Assembly: GCA_021568835.1 (NCBI GenBank)
Contig: JAKGSH010000010.1
Location: 3,782,001-3,846,000 of the forward strand
Length of the DNA: 64,000 nt
Direction: 5' to 3'
DNA from: Streptomyces sp. Tue 6430
GTDB taxonomy: Bacteria; Actinomycetota; Actinomycetes; Streptomycetales; Streptomycetaceae
Shown here: piece after piece, positions 45,701 to 55,364 of the stretch
Position numbering within the stretch: the stretch's first letter is position 1
Layout of the letters: each line of letters starts with the position of its first letter
The notes under the pieces: generated by a model
What the model was told of the DNA's origin: nothing
What the model saw: only the letters and a program-made list of their open reading frames with translations
Database searches by the model: none
Made by a program: the position numbers and the translations under genes

Positions 45701-46316
45701 CGGCTTCGACATCGACGGCACCCCCGACGAGCTGCTGCCGCTGCTGCCCGGCGGTACCGCCGAACGGCCCGCCACCCTCGTCGAGTTCGGCGTCCACGGG
45801 ATCGCCGGTGACCTGCCCACCGTGTCGAGGCTGCTGCTGCACCGGCCGCGCGGCGCCGCCGAGGACGCGGGCCTGCTCACCGTACGGCGGCTGCTCGGGG
45901 CGCCCGCCGCGGACGGGGGCGGCGGCGCCGGGCCGCTGGTGGTGCTCAGCGCCTGCGAGACCGACCTCAGCACCCGGGACCACGACGAGACGCTCACGCT
46001 CACCACCGCGTTCGTCGCACGCGGGGCCGCCGACGTCATCGGTTCCAAGTGGGCCGTCGCCGACGTCAGTTCGGCCGTCCTCATGTACGCCCTGCACCAC
46101 TTCCTCGCCGACGGCGCGGACCCCGCGCAGGCGTTGCGGCGGGCCCAGCTGTGGGCGCTGGACGCCGACTGGTCCGCGCCGCCCGGCCTGCCCGGGCCAC
46201 TGGCCGTCCGGGTCAAGGGCAAGCCGCCCCTGCCCACGGAAGCCTGGGCCCCCTTCATCCATCAGGGCAACCCCGGACCGGTCCGACCAGAAGGGAACAC
46301 CGTTGGACGCGAATGA
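42728..46316 (+). CDS. CHAT-domain (caspase-like) protein, two apparent 1-base losses
   Basis: About 1,197 residues when joined. The N-terminus is a short EAQA/EDQ-rich acidic repeat; residues about 50-880 are helical and TPR-like (LRELADAERERHG, ALAAALRELETARAEIGDHTG, RKLADAYRRRGGPGDTERALEATERLL). The C-terminal CHAT protease has its His in VEFGVHGIAG (about residue 1022) and Cys in LVVLSACETDLS (about 1076), followed by ARGAADVIGSKWAVAD. The frame breaks at G5 44253-44257 and G5 44699-44703; one G added at each gives a continuous protein. CHAT proteases are effector peptidases in several prokaryotic immune systems. First gene of a three-gene plus-strand unit. Confidence 0.85.
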
Positions 46317-47259
46317 ACTGCTGGCCCTCCTCGTCAGACACCGACGAGAGCTCCGGCAATGGCTGGACGAGGACCAGTACCGGCACTTCCTGGCCATGAC
46401 GGAACGGCTGCGCGAGGCCGGCGACGACCCCGAGCGGGCCCGCATGGCCGTGATGGCGATCGTCCGCTCCCTGTGGCCCGTCCCGGACGAGGCGGGCGTA
46501 CTGGCCGAGCTGCTGCACGCCAACCACCGCTCGATCGCCACGGAGACGACCGTGCCGACGCCGGAGGCGGTGCTCGCGGCCCTGGAGCAGCTGTACGCGG
46601 CACCGGCGGCGGGGGAGGCGGACCGCCCCGACGCGACGGGCGCGGACCGCGCCACCCGACTCGACCCCGCCCACCCCGTCGCGGACGACCCCGCCCACCC
46701 CGTCGCGGACGACCCCGCCCCTCCTGATCCGGTCGAACCGGCTCACCCCGATCCGGTCGAACCGGCTCACCCCGATCCGGTCGAACCGGCTCACCCCGAT
46801 CCGGTCGAACCGGCTCACCCCGATCCGGTCGAACCCGCTCACCCCGATCCGGTCGAACCCGCTCACCCCGGCCCGGCCGGCCCCGATCCGGTCGACCCGG
46901 TCGCCGCCGTCCTCGCCGCCGCGCGGCGGCGGTTGCTCGCCGTGCCGTGCCGGGCCGCCGCGCCCGCCGGGAGCACGGCCGCGGGGGAGGGTCCCGCCGA
47001 CGTCATCGTGCTGGCCGATCCGCAGGACGGGCCGCGCAGCCCCGACTTCCAGTTCGACCCGGACACCGGGCGGCCCCGGGAGATCGTCGTACGGATCAAC
47101 CGCATCCTGCTCGCCGACCGCGATCCCTGGGGCGCCGCCGACTGGTGGCTGGGCCGGAACTCCTGGCTGGGCGGGCCACCGGCCTCGCTGCTCGGCCGGG
47201 TGCCGGACGACCGGCTGGCGGACGCCGCCCTGGCTCTCGTCGAGGAGGACGGCCGATGA
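46303..47259 (+). CDS. Hypothetical protein with tandem HPDPVEPA repeats
   Basis: A 318-residue protein not matching a family I know. Residues 1-100 are helical (LLALLVRHRRELRQWLDEDQYRHFLAMTERL, ARMAVMAIVRSLWPVPDEAGVLAELLHANH). Residues about 142-190 are six 8-residue repeats from a 24-base tandem repeat. Residues about 200-318 are a compact domain with VIVLADPQDGPRSPDFQFDPDTGRP and IVVRINRILLADRDPWGAADWW. TTG 46303 is the start: AGAAGGGAA lies 8-12 bases upstream and no other start exists before residue 30. It overlaps the CHAT stop and the RES start, so the three are coupled. It may be an antitoxin-like or adaptor partner. Confidence 0.7.
   Translation: MDANELLALLVRHRRELRQWLDEDQYRHFLAMTERLREAGDDPERARMAVMAIVRSLWPVPDEAGVLAELLHANHRSIATETTVPTPEAVLAALEQLYAAPAAGEADRPDATGADRATRLDPAHPVADDPAHPVADDPAPPDPVEPAHPDPVEPAHPDPVEPAHPDPVEPAHPDPVEPAHPDPVEPAHPGPAGPDPVDPVAAVLAAARRRLLAVPCRAAAPAGSTAAGEGPADVIVLADPQDGPRSPDFQFDPDTGRPREIVVRINRILLADRDPWGAADWWLGRNSWLGGPPASLLGRVPDDRLADAALALVEEDGR
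46726..46869 (+). repeat. Six 24-base tandem repeats inside the gene
   Basis: Six copies of a 24-base unit starting GATCCGGTCGAACCGG and ending CTCACCCC, the last two with one change. Each contains a CCGGTCGAACCGG near-palindrome. Encodes HPDPVEPA units. Copy number is likely unstable. Confidence 0.9.
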
Positions 47260-47918
47260 CGCCGCAGCTCCCCCCGGAGATCACCATGGTCCCCCGGGTC
47301 ACGACGCTCCCCGCCGGCACCGCGCTCTGGCGCTGCCACCGCAGCCGCTACCCGGCGACCGGCTTCAAGTCGGTCCAGGCGCACATCCTGTTCGGCGGCA
47401 GCCGCTTCGACTGCACGGCCGACGACCCCTACCCCTACCTGTACGCCACCCGTGAACCCACCACCGCGCTGGCCGAGGTGCTGCTGCGGTCCATGGACTT
47501 CGACCCGGTGGTCGGCGCCCGGCTGGTGCCGTGGGCGCAGGCCAGCCGGTACACGCTCACCCAGGTCGTCACCGCCACCGAACTGACCTTCGTGTCGCTG
47601 CGCACCGAGGAGGACCTGGCGGCCGTCTGCCAGACGAGCTGGCTGCTCGACTCCGAGCCCGACGACTACCCGCGCACCCGGTACTGGGCGCAGGAGCTGC
47701 GGCGCCAGGCCAAGGAGGCCCACGGCCTGCTCTGGCAGTCCCGGCGGCACCGCCCGCGCGAGGCGCTGGTGCTGTTCGGGGACCGCTGCGACGGTGCGCC
47801 CCTCCACGGCGAGCCGCTGGTCTCCCACGACCTCGCCACGCTCGCCGGGGTGGACGCGGCGAACCGGCTGCTGGCCCCGCTGCGCGCGGTGATCGTCCCG
47901 CCGGAGCCCGCGGACTGA
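47256..47918 (+). CDS. RES-domain protein
   Basis: A 220-residue RES-fold protein: LWRCHRSRYPATGFKSVQ holds the Arg, YPYLYATREPTTALAEVLLRS the Glu helix, and a Ser lies further on. RES proteins are related to ADP-ribosyltransferase folds; several degrade NAD+ as toxins (MbcT, the Xre-RES group). The usual Xre-type antitoxin is absent; the preceding repeat protein overlaps it and may serve that role (inference). ATGA overlap with the upstream gene. If active, a NAD+-depleting effector is the most likely role. Confidence 0.8.
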   Translation: MTPQLPPEITMVPRVTTLPAGTALWRCHRSRYPATGFKSVQAHILFGGSRFDCTADDPYPYLYATREPTTALAEVLLRSMDFDPVVGARLVPWAQASRYTLTQVVTATELTFVSLRTEEDLAAVCQTSWLLDSEPDDYPRTRYWAQELRRQAKEAHGLLWQSRRHRPREALVLFGDRCDGAPLHGEPLVSHDLATLAGVDAANRLLAPLRAVIVPPEPAD

Positions 47919-47995
47919 CGGCGTCCGCCGCGCCGGCCCCCTCCCACGGCGGCCGGCGCGCAGCCGCCGGACCGGGCCGCCGGACCGGGGCCGTC

Positions 47996-48607
47996 CTACG
48001 CGGGTGGTTCCCCCACCACCAGCACCGTGAACGCGCAGTACGTGCCGAGCCGTACCGTGTCCCCGTCCGCCACGGGGACCCGGTCGCCCGGCGGCACACG
48101 CTCGCCGTTGACGAAGGTGCCGTTCACGGTGCCGGCCGGGTGTTCGGTCAGCCAGAGGCCGCCGTCCGGGGCCATCTCGATGCTCGCGTGGCGGCGCGAG
48201 ACCCCTCGCTCGCCGTCGAGGGCGGCGGCCACGGTGGGCGCCGCCCAGGACGGGTGGCGGCCCAGGTTCAGCGGACCGCAGCCGCCGTGCCGCAGCTGGA
48301 CCGGCGGCCGGGTGCTGATCAGCCGCAGGTGGCGCACCGACTCCTGGCACTCGGGGCAGGTGGACGCACCGGAGGGGACGTCCGCCGCGCAGGACCAGCA
48401 GGGGTGGGTCCGGGGCGCGTCGGAGACCTGGGAGCCGGCCGGCCAGGGAGGCGGTTCGTCCCCTTCTTCCCCGCCCCCGTCGTACTCCCCGCTTCCGTCG
48501 TATTCGCCGTCCTCGTCGTCCTCGTCGTCGTCCTCGTCGTCGAGGAACACGTCCTCCGCGAGGGACTTGTCGACGTACCGCGGAGGGCGTGCTCCCTCGT
48601 CCGTCAC
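47996..48607 (-). CDS. Zinc-ribbon and FHA-domain protein with acidic stretch
   Basis: A 203-residue protein in three parts. Residues about 10-60 are strongly acidic (DDEDDDEDDEDGEYDG). Residues 68-86 form a zinc ribbon (CWSCAADVPSGASTCPEC). Residues about 100-203 are a forkhead-associated domain with the phospho-Thr-binding signs LGRHPSW, SRRHASI and NGTFVNG. FHA domains bind phosphothreonine, so it probably reads out the nearby Ser/Thr kinase. GTG 48607 overlaps the ATPase stop by GTGA. Last gene of the four-gene minus-strand operon. Confidence 0.85.
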   Translation of the reverse strand: MTDEGARPPRYVDKSLAEDVFLDDEDDDEDDEDGEYDGSGEYDGGGEEGDEPPPWPAGSQVSDAPRTHPCWSCAADVPSGASTCPECQESVRHLRLISTRPPVQLRHGGCGPLNLGRHPSWAAPTVAAALDGERGVSRRHASIEMAPDGGLWLTEHPAGTVNGTFVNGERVPPGDRVPVADGDTVRLGTYCAFTVLVVGEPPA

Positions 48608-50672
48608 CACGGCGGCTGCCGGTCAGGGGTCCGTTCGCCCGGTACGGCGTCGATGTCCACGCGGACGCCGCCGTCCGGCTGGACGGCCACCCGCGAGACG
48701 GTGACGACCGTGCCGGGCGTCAGTTCCACGCCGAGGTCGAACATCGCGCGGGCCAGCGGGTTGATGAGGTGGGTCTCCAGCTTCATGCCGATGCCCCGGC
48801 CGCCGTTGTGCCGGTCGCGCGTGCACGCGTCGGCGAGGACCTTCTCGGCCTCGGGGAGGACCTTCAGGGACAGGCCGCCCTGGCGCCGCATGTGCTCGAC
48901 GATGTTGCGCAGCTGTCCCTTGAAGATGAGGTGGGCGGTGGGCTCGTCGATGTACTGGAAGACGACGATGTTCCCGCCGAGCCGGTTCAGCAGTTCGGGC
49001 CGCTTCAGGGTGTGCTCGAAGTGGTGGCGGACGTTGCCGAGGATCTCCTCCTCGAACGCGGCCCGCTCCTCCGGCGTCTCGGGCAGCCGGTCCCGCCCGG
49101 CCGGGGCGGACAGCGGCCGCCCGTCCGCGCCCGAGGGGCCGTGCACGCCCAGGTTGGACGTGAAGATGAGGACGCACTCGCTGAAGTACGTCGTCACGCC
49201 CTGGCCGTCGGTGAGCCGGCCGTCCTCCAGGACCTGGAGGAACTTGTCCAGGACGCCCTTGTCGGCCTTGTCGATCTCGTCGAACAGCACCACCCGGAAC
49301 GGGTCCTCGCGGACCGCGCGGGTCAGCTCGCCGCCCGCCTCGTAGCCGACGTACCCGGGCGGGGCGCCCACCAGGCGGTCGGCCGAGTGCGGGGCGGAGA
49401 ACTCGCTCATGTCGAAGCGCAGGCAGGCGTCCTCCGAGCCGAACAGCGTCGTCGCCACCGCCCGCGCCAGCTCCGTCTTGCCGGTACCGGTCGGCCCGGC
49501 GAAGAACAGCACGCCGCGCGGCCGGTGCACGGACGTCGAGGCGGCCTGCGCGCCGGAGAGCCCGAGCGCCGCCCTCTTGAGCACGTCGAGGGTCTGCGTG
49601 ACCGCCTTCTCCTGGCCGCGCACCCGCTCGCCGATGAGGGTCTCGCCGTCCCGGATGCTGTCGGCGACCGCGCCGCCGGTCCACGGATTGCGGCTGACGC
49701 CCAGTTCGTAGAGGCGGACCGCCTGGTCCATCTCGGCGAACGACAGCCGACGGGCCCGGGCCAGCCGCATGCTCTCCCGCATGGCGCGCAGCGTGAGCCC
49801 GCCGGCGGCCCGCGCGAACCGCACGACGTCCTCGTCCGTCGGCTCCTCCCGCTTGGCGTCCTTCAGCAGCGGGCCCACGTCGAGCCCGGTGGCGGTCTCG
49901 GGGACGCCGGCCTGCCCGGCGAGCAGTTCCGCCATACGGCGACGCTGGCCCAGGTCCGGCATCGGCACCCCGATGCTGCGCACCCGTACGCTGCTGGTCA
50001 CCAGCCAGGAGGGCAGGTCCCGTTCGCCGTCGGCGAGCCAGATGACCGGGTTGAACAGGGCACGGCCGCTCCCGGCGCGGGGGAAGGGCCGGGCCTCCTC
50101 GGCGATCTTCAGGCAGCGCAGGAAGAACGTCCGTTCCTCGTCGCTGAGCTGGTTGGCCTGGGTGGGGATGCGGGAGGCGAAGTCGACGAGCAGCGCCGCG
50201 TGCACCGGTTTCTGGTAGTCGTCGTAGCGCGGGTTGTCCTTCGGGGGCCCGGTCGCTCACCGACCCAGCCGCGGGCGAAGGACTCGAAGACCCGCGCCGC
50301 CTGGCTGCCGTCCTCCTCGTCCGAACGGCCGGGAAGCCGACGGGTGTTGCGCTGGAGGAGGGTGTTCATGTCGAGGCCGTCCTCGCTGCGGGCGACGGTG
50401 AAGCCGGCCACCTGGTCGTAGCGCAGCAGGCACTTGTAGCCGGTCCGTCGCAGGCGCTCCCACAGGAGGTCCTCGAGGCACAGCGCGCGGTTGCGGCGGG
50501 TGCCGTCGTCCCGCACGTCGGCGACCAGGTGGTCGTCGCGGACGTTGCCGTGCAGGACGTACTGGGAGTGGACGCTGAGCGTGGTGAACAGCTCGGCGGC
50601 GAAGGGCGGTTGGACGGTCCGGGTGACGGTCGCCTTGGTCAGGGGCGGCGACTGGAGGGGAAAGCTGGTCAA
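48604..50672 (-). CDS. AAA+ ATPase of the Clp/HSP100 type; break at 50243-50247
   Basis: About 690 residues when joined. A distinct N-terminal region (about 380 residues) precedes one AAA+ module: Walker A FAGPTGTGKTELARA (near residue 387), Walker B VVLFDEIDKA (near 462), sensor-like LIFTSNLG, LNRLGGNIVVFQYI, and a C-terminal GGRGIGMKLE sensor-2-like segment as in the ClpB second domain. No ClpP-contact loop is recognised. TTG 50672 has GGAGGA 4-9 bases upstream. The frame breaks at a C5 run (coding strand) at 50243-50247; one added C gives GPPKDNPRYDDYQKPVHAALL. A likely ATP-driven remodeller or switch of the system. Confidence 0.83.
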
Positions 50673-50707
50673 GGGTCCTCCGGGGAAGGCGGCGACGCGG
50701 GCGCCGG

Positions 50708-52378
50708 TCAGTGGTCGTGGTGGCGTTGCAGGGGCCGGCGCGGGGCCTGTCGCCGGGCGGGCTTGCGGCGGGACCCGGTCAGGCCGGGCGCCGGTTCGCC
50801 CGTGCGGACCTGGCTCCGCGACCAGGTGAACTCCGCGCGGACGCCCTCCTCCTCGGTGAGCCGGCCCAGTTCCTCGACGTATCCGGAGCTCTCGGCACAC
50901 CGCTCCTCGTCCCAGGCCGCCCAGCGGGCCACCGCGTCCGGGTCGGCCTCCTCCTGGCGGGTCAGCGGCCGGCGCATGGTGAAGACGCGGGCCTGGCCCG
51001 TCGAGGTGAGCCGGACCCGCAGCCAGTACCGGCCGCCCCAGGCCGCCGGCGCGAAGTCCCAGTGCTCGGAGTCCATCCGGGCGTGCACCGAGCCCTCGCC
51101 CCACCGCTCGGTCGCCCGGCGCAGCGCCGCCACCAGGTACGCCCGCTGGAGGGCGGCCGAGCGGGTCACCAGGGCCTGCCGGACGGTGCGTTCGTCCGCC
51201 CCCGAGGGCGCGACACCGTCCCGCAGGGCACGTTCGAGCACCTCGACGGCCTCCGACGGGTCCGGCAGCCGGTCCACCCCCTCGGGCGCCGGGGCCCGCA
51301 GCGCGCCGAGGCGCAGGGCCGCGTCCCGGCGGGCCCGCTCGGCTGCCAGCGCCCGCTCCGACTCCTTGCGGGCGATCAGCGCGGCCTCGTCGAGGTAGCG
51401 CCGTACCGCGGTGGGCCGCCGCCCCACCGCCCGGCGGGCCTCCCGCAGGCAGTCGTCGATCAGGTCACGGCCGCCGGAGGTGAACGCCAGCGGCAGCCCG
51501 GCCAGCAGTTCGGCGCCCTCGCGCAGGACGTCGTCCTCGGTGGGCGAGGTCGGCGAGGTGGACGTGGGGGACGTGGTGGGCGCGACGGCCCCGGGAGGGG
51601 CGGTGTGCCCGGTGGCCCCGTCGGCCGCGGTGTGCCGCCCGGCCGTCACCTCGGGCTCGGGGCCGCCCTCCGCGTACCGGATCAGGGCCTGGCGGCGCCG
51701 CTCGCGCAGCCGGTCGTACCAGGCGGCGTGCTCCGGGTCCCGCGCGTGGTCGAAGGGCAGCCGGGCGGTCGCCCGGGACGCCCGCTGGGCCTCCGCGCGG
51801 CGCAGCGCGCACTCCGTCTCGGCCAGCCGTTTCCACAGCACGTCGAGGGGGACGCCGACGGGCTGCACCGGGGCGGGCAGCGGTGGGTCGCCGGGCCCCG
51901 AGGGGTCCAGGCCCAGGACGGTGATCCGCGCGTTGAGCCCGGCCGCGGCCTCCGCCGCGCGCCGCCAGCACTCGCCCGCCGTCTCCAGCGACGCCTGGCG
52001 CCTGGAGAGGGCCTCCTGCTCGGCGGCGACCTTGTTGTTGAACGCCGCCAGGGCCACCGTGCCGCGCAGCGCCAGCCGCGTGACGAGCAGCGCCCCGCTG
52101 AGGTCGGCCAGGCCGAGGAGGGCGGGCACGATCATGTCGTGGAGCTGGTCCGCGACGGCGTCGCCGAGATGCCCGACGGCGTCGCCGAGATGCGCGGCGG
52201 CGTCACCGGCATGGTCGGAGACGGCCCCGGTGAGCTGCCCGGTCGCCGTGTCCGTCACGTCCGTCACGTCCGGGACGCCGGTGTCCAGGGACAGGGCCGC
52301 CGGGTCGGGCGGGTAGCCGTACGCCGAGACGTCCGGCATCACGGTCAGCAGATCGGTGCCGGCGAACGCGCTGCTCAC
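50708..52378 (-). CDS. Large helical hypothetical protein
   Basis: A 556-residue protein without a recognised family. Residues about 40-110 contain an amphipathic repeat GDAVGHLGDAVADQLHD and a weak hydrophobic segment (IVPALLGLADLSGALLVTRLALRG), residues 110-215 a coiled coil (NNKVAAEQEALSRRQASLETA, ETECALRRAEAQRA), and residues 240-265 a Thr/Ser/Pro linker. The last 280 residues are helical, ending in a basic tail (SRRKPARRQAPRRPLQRHHDH). GTG 52378 overlaps the kinase stop by GTGA, so it is made together with the kinase. Probably a scaffold or substrate of the kinase. Confidence 0.7.
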   Translation of the reverse strand: MSSAFAGTDLLTVMPDVSAYGYPPDPAALSLDTGVPDVTDVTDTATGQLTGAVSDHAGDAAAHLGDAVGHLGDAVADQLHDMIVPALLGLADLSGALLVTRLALRGTVALAAFNNKVAAEQEALSRRQASLETAGECWRRAAEAAAGLNARITVLGLDPSGPGDPPLPAPVQPVGVPLDVLWKRLAETECALRRAEAQRASRATARLPFDHARDPEHAAWYDRLRERRRQALIRYAEGGPEPEVTAGRHTAADGATGHTAPPGAVAPTTSPTSTSPTSPTEDDVLREGAELLAGLPLAFTSGGRDLIDDCLREARRAVGRRPTAVRRYLDEAALIARKESERALAAERARRDAALRLGALRAPAPEGVDRLPDPSEAVEVLERALRDGVAPSGADERTVRQALVTRSAALQRAYLVAALRRATERWGEGSVHARMDSEHWDFAPAAWGGRYWLRVRLTSTGQARVFTMRRPLTRQEEADPDAVARWAAWDEERCAESSGYVEELGRLTEEEGVRAEFTWSRSQVRTGEPAPGLTGSRRKPARRQAPRRPLQRHHDH

Positions 52379-55012
52379 GCCACTCCTCCAGAGGGGGAAC
52401 CAGAACCAGAACCAGAAGGGGCACCGGCGGGGGAGCCGGTACGGGAGTCGGACGGGGCGCCGGGTCCGGCGGGGGAGCCGGGTCCGGGCGGCGGGCCCGG
52501 TTCGGAGGGTGTCCCGGCCCCGGAGGGCACCCCGGGCCCCGGCGAGCGCAGGGGCCGCCTGGCCCCCGGCACCGTCCCGCCGGCACCGCCCGCACCGCCC
52601 GTACCGCTTCCCGCACCGCCCGCCCCGTGAGCGGTCGCCCGGCCCCGCGGGCCGTCGCGAGCCGGGCGTTCCAGGCCCGCACCCGCAGCACCGACGAGAC
52701 CAGCAGGGCCAGCACGGTCACCGCGGGCCAGATCCACACCGCGAGCAGGAACGTGCCGAGCACCGTCCCCGCCACGGCGGCCAGGGCGAGCGCCGCCCAC
52801 AGCCGGCCCCGCCACCCCCGGCGCGTGATGCGGCGGGTCACCGGCAGGGACCGGCGGGTGAGCAGGCCCATCACCGAGTGGTCGGGGTGGTAGCGCGGGC
52901 CGATGTACCAGGCCGTCCAGCACTCCACGGCCAGCAGCGCCGCCAGCGAGGGGACGCTCAGCAGCCAGGCCGTCAGCACGGTCGGCTGCGGCGCGCGGCC
53001 GGTGACGTCGGCCAGGCCGACCACGAAGGCGTGCGGGAAGAACAGCAGGAGTGCGCCGCCCGCGGCCCGGCCCAGCATCACCGGCAGCTCCAGCCGCCGC
53101 TGCACCAGCCGGAAGTGCCGCGAGGCGGCGTCCGTCGCCGCGAGCTGCCGGTCGCGCTCCCGTTCCCGCCGGATCGCCCGCGCCTGCTCCAGGGCCAGCG
53201 GATGCAGGCGCAGCGCGAGCAGCAGCGGCACCGGTTCGCGGGCGTCCTCGGCCAGCCGGACGAACCAGGACACGGGGCGGGCAGGCCGCGCACCGCCCGC
53301 TCCAGGTCGGCGCGGAGTCTGCGGGTGGCCGGGGCCGGAGCGGCGGCCAGGTGGAGGAGTTCGGCGGTCAGGGCCGGTCCGGTGCCGGTAGCGGCGCGCA
53401 GGCCGTCGCGGTCGTCGCCGAGCTCGGGTATCCCGGACAGCCGGGCCACGGCCGCGTCCCACTGGTCGTGGTGGTCCTGCCAGCGCCGGTCGACGTGGGC
53501 CAGTTCCTCGCCGCCGCGCCGCGCGGCCAGCCGGCCGAGCAGCCGGTGCCGGTGCAGTTCACCCATCACGTCCACGCACTGCCGGTCACCGGCCGCCGCG
53601 CGTTCCGCGAAGTCCGGCAGGTCGCCGATGTCGAGCGGGATGCCCCGGTAGCCGGGTTCCTGCTGCGGGGCCATCCAGCCGATCAGGTCGATCAGCGTGC
53701 CCGCGTCCGGCCTGCGCCGCAGCAGTTCCCGCAGCACCTCGTCGAGGGCCTCGGCGCGGACGGGGTCCCGCTCGGGGCGGAACGCGCCGAGCCAGCGGCC
53801 GAGCCGCTCCCGTTCCCTGCCGCGGGCCAGCCGGCGCACCATGGCGGGCCAGTCGGCGTCGAACTCCTCGCCCAGCGCCGCCGGATCGGTGAACGTGCGG
53901 CCCGCGTGCTCGAAGCGCGGCGTGTCCGGGGCGGGCCCGGCCCCGGCGGCCGGCCGTCCCGCCGTGCCGTCCGCAGCGCCGTCCGCCGTGCCGTCCGCAG
54001 TGCTTCCGGCCGTGCGTGGGACGGGCCCCAGCCGGGACACGGCCCCGGGACTGCCTCCGGCCAGCCACTCGGCGACCTGCGCCGAGCCCCAGCGGTCCTC
54101 CGGGTGGTGGGCCAGCAGACCCTGGCACAGCAGCCGGACCCGCCCGTCGGCGATGCCGCCGAGGTCGAGCGCGCCCGCCTGCACCGCGTCCATCACCGAG
54201 GCCGTCTCGTGGTGCCTCTCGACCGGGTGCCGGCCGCGGGCGGCCTCGGCGACCAGGACGCCCAGCGACCACCAGTCGTCGGCCGCGCGCACGATCGGCC
54301 TGCGCAGCAGCGCCTGCGGCGAGGCGTAGCGCGGGGTGGCGGCCCAGGCGCCGGACGCCTCGCGCGGGGAGCGGGCGACGAGCGAGATGCCGAAGTCGAT
54401 CAGCACGAGGTCCTCGGTGGGCCGGGCGTAGTCGCCGAGGACCAGGTTGGACGGTTTCACGTCCCGGTGCACCACGCCGGCCGCGTGCAGCGCGGTCAGG
54501 GCGCCGTGCAGCCGGCCGACCAGCCCGCGGATCTCCTCGGACGACAGTTCTCCGCGGTCGCGCAGGAAGGTGGCGAAGTCGGTGCTCCCGTGCGAGGGCA
54601 GCACGTGGAAGGGCGCCCCGTCGGCCGTGCCCCGTTCCAGGACGTACGACAGCCCGTCGTGCAGCGGCTCCGACAGCAGGGCGGTCACCTCGTCGTCGGG
54701 GGCCGCGTCGGGGTGGAACCACTTCAGCACCCGCTCGGTGTCCGGGCCGGTGGCCTCCTGGTCGAGCACCCGGAACACGGCCGCGCGCAGCTCGGCGGAG
54801 CGGCCCTCCTCCCCGGCCCGGTGCACGGTCTGCTCACCGCGCCTCGGCAGGCGCTCGCGCGCCACGAAGCGGGCGGCCAGCGTGGCCGGAAGCGTGCCCG
54901 GATCACCTCGCGGGTCGGACACGGGCAGGCCGCCGGGCGCCGGTTCCGGCTCGTAGATCGTCGGCGGGACGAGGTCCTCGCCGGGGTCACCGGGATCAGC
55001 AGGAAACGTCAT
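52375..55012 (-). CDS. Ser/Thr protein kinase fused to a C-terminal membrane domain, two apparent 1-base losses
   Basis: About 880 residues when joined. The kinase domain (residues about 40-330) has VAxK-like Lys in RVLKWFHP, catalytic loop VVHRDVKPSNLVL (near 180) and DFG in LVLIDFGISL (near 207), with TPRYASPQAL as activation segment. A middle domain (about 370-560) is unknown. The C-terminal part has two membrane segment pairs (GGALLLFFPHAFVVGLADV, AALALAAVAGTVLGTFLLAVWIWPAVTVLALLVSSVL) and a Gly/Pro tail. Breaks: C4 (coding) at 53274-53277, and one near 52623-52646. The kinase is N-terminal and the membrane part C-terminal, unlike PknB-type receptors. ATG 55012 with AGG eight bases upstream. 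First gene of its operon. Confidence 0.82.
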
Positions 55013-55364
55013 GGAATTCACCTGCGGACGGAAAGGACCGAGCGGTCCGGGTGCGGACGGGCGGAACAGAGGGAACGGCGGTCACGGTCAGGACGGCGGT
55101 CACGATGAGGACGGCGGTCATGGTGAGAAGGGAAGGCGAAGGGCTTCCGGTGCGGGCGTGACGAAAAAGAATTCGGATGGATATGCGATTTCTTCTCCGG
55201 CCGTGGGGCCCGGAGAATTCCCCGGTACGGCGACGGCGTCCCGCGGGACACGGCGGACCCCTGCGGGAAAGGAAAAGCGGCGGCCGTACCGGCCCCGGCC
55301 CGGCCCCGCCCGCCCTTGCCGAACACCCGGCGGTCGCGGCACCGGCGCCGATATGTTGACCGGC
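55013..55364. promoter_or_regulatory. Divergent promoter region, kinase operon / macro-domain gene
   Basis: A 352-base gap. 55077-55131 holds three imperfect 18-base tandem repeats starting CGGCGGTCA. 55160-55200 is an A+T-rich patch (GAAAAAGAATTCGG, GGATATGCGATTTCTTC) that offers -10-like boxes on both strands (TATGCGAT plus, CATATCCAT minus). No gene is supported within it. Confidence 0.5.

Noticed and set aside
55011..55364. An N-terminal extension of the macro-domain protein with GGHGQDGGHDEDGGH repeats
   Set aside because: It would overlap the divergent kinase start and its promoter; ATG 55365 is a normal start. The repeat is treated as DNA-level.
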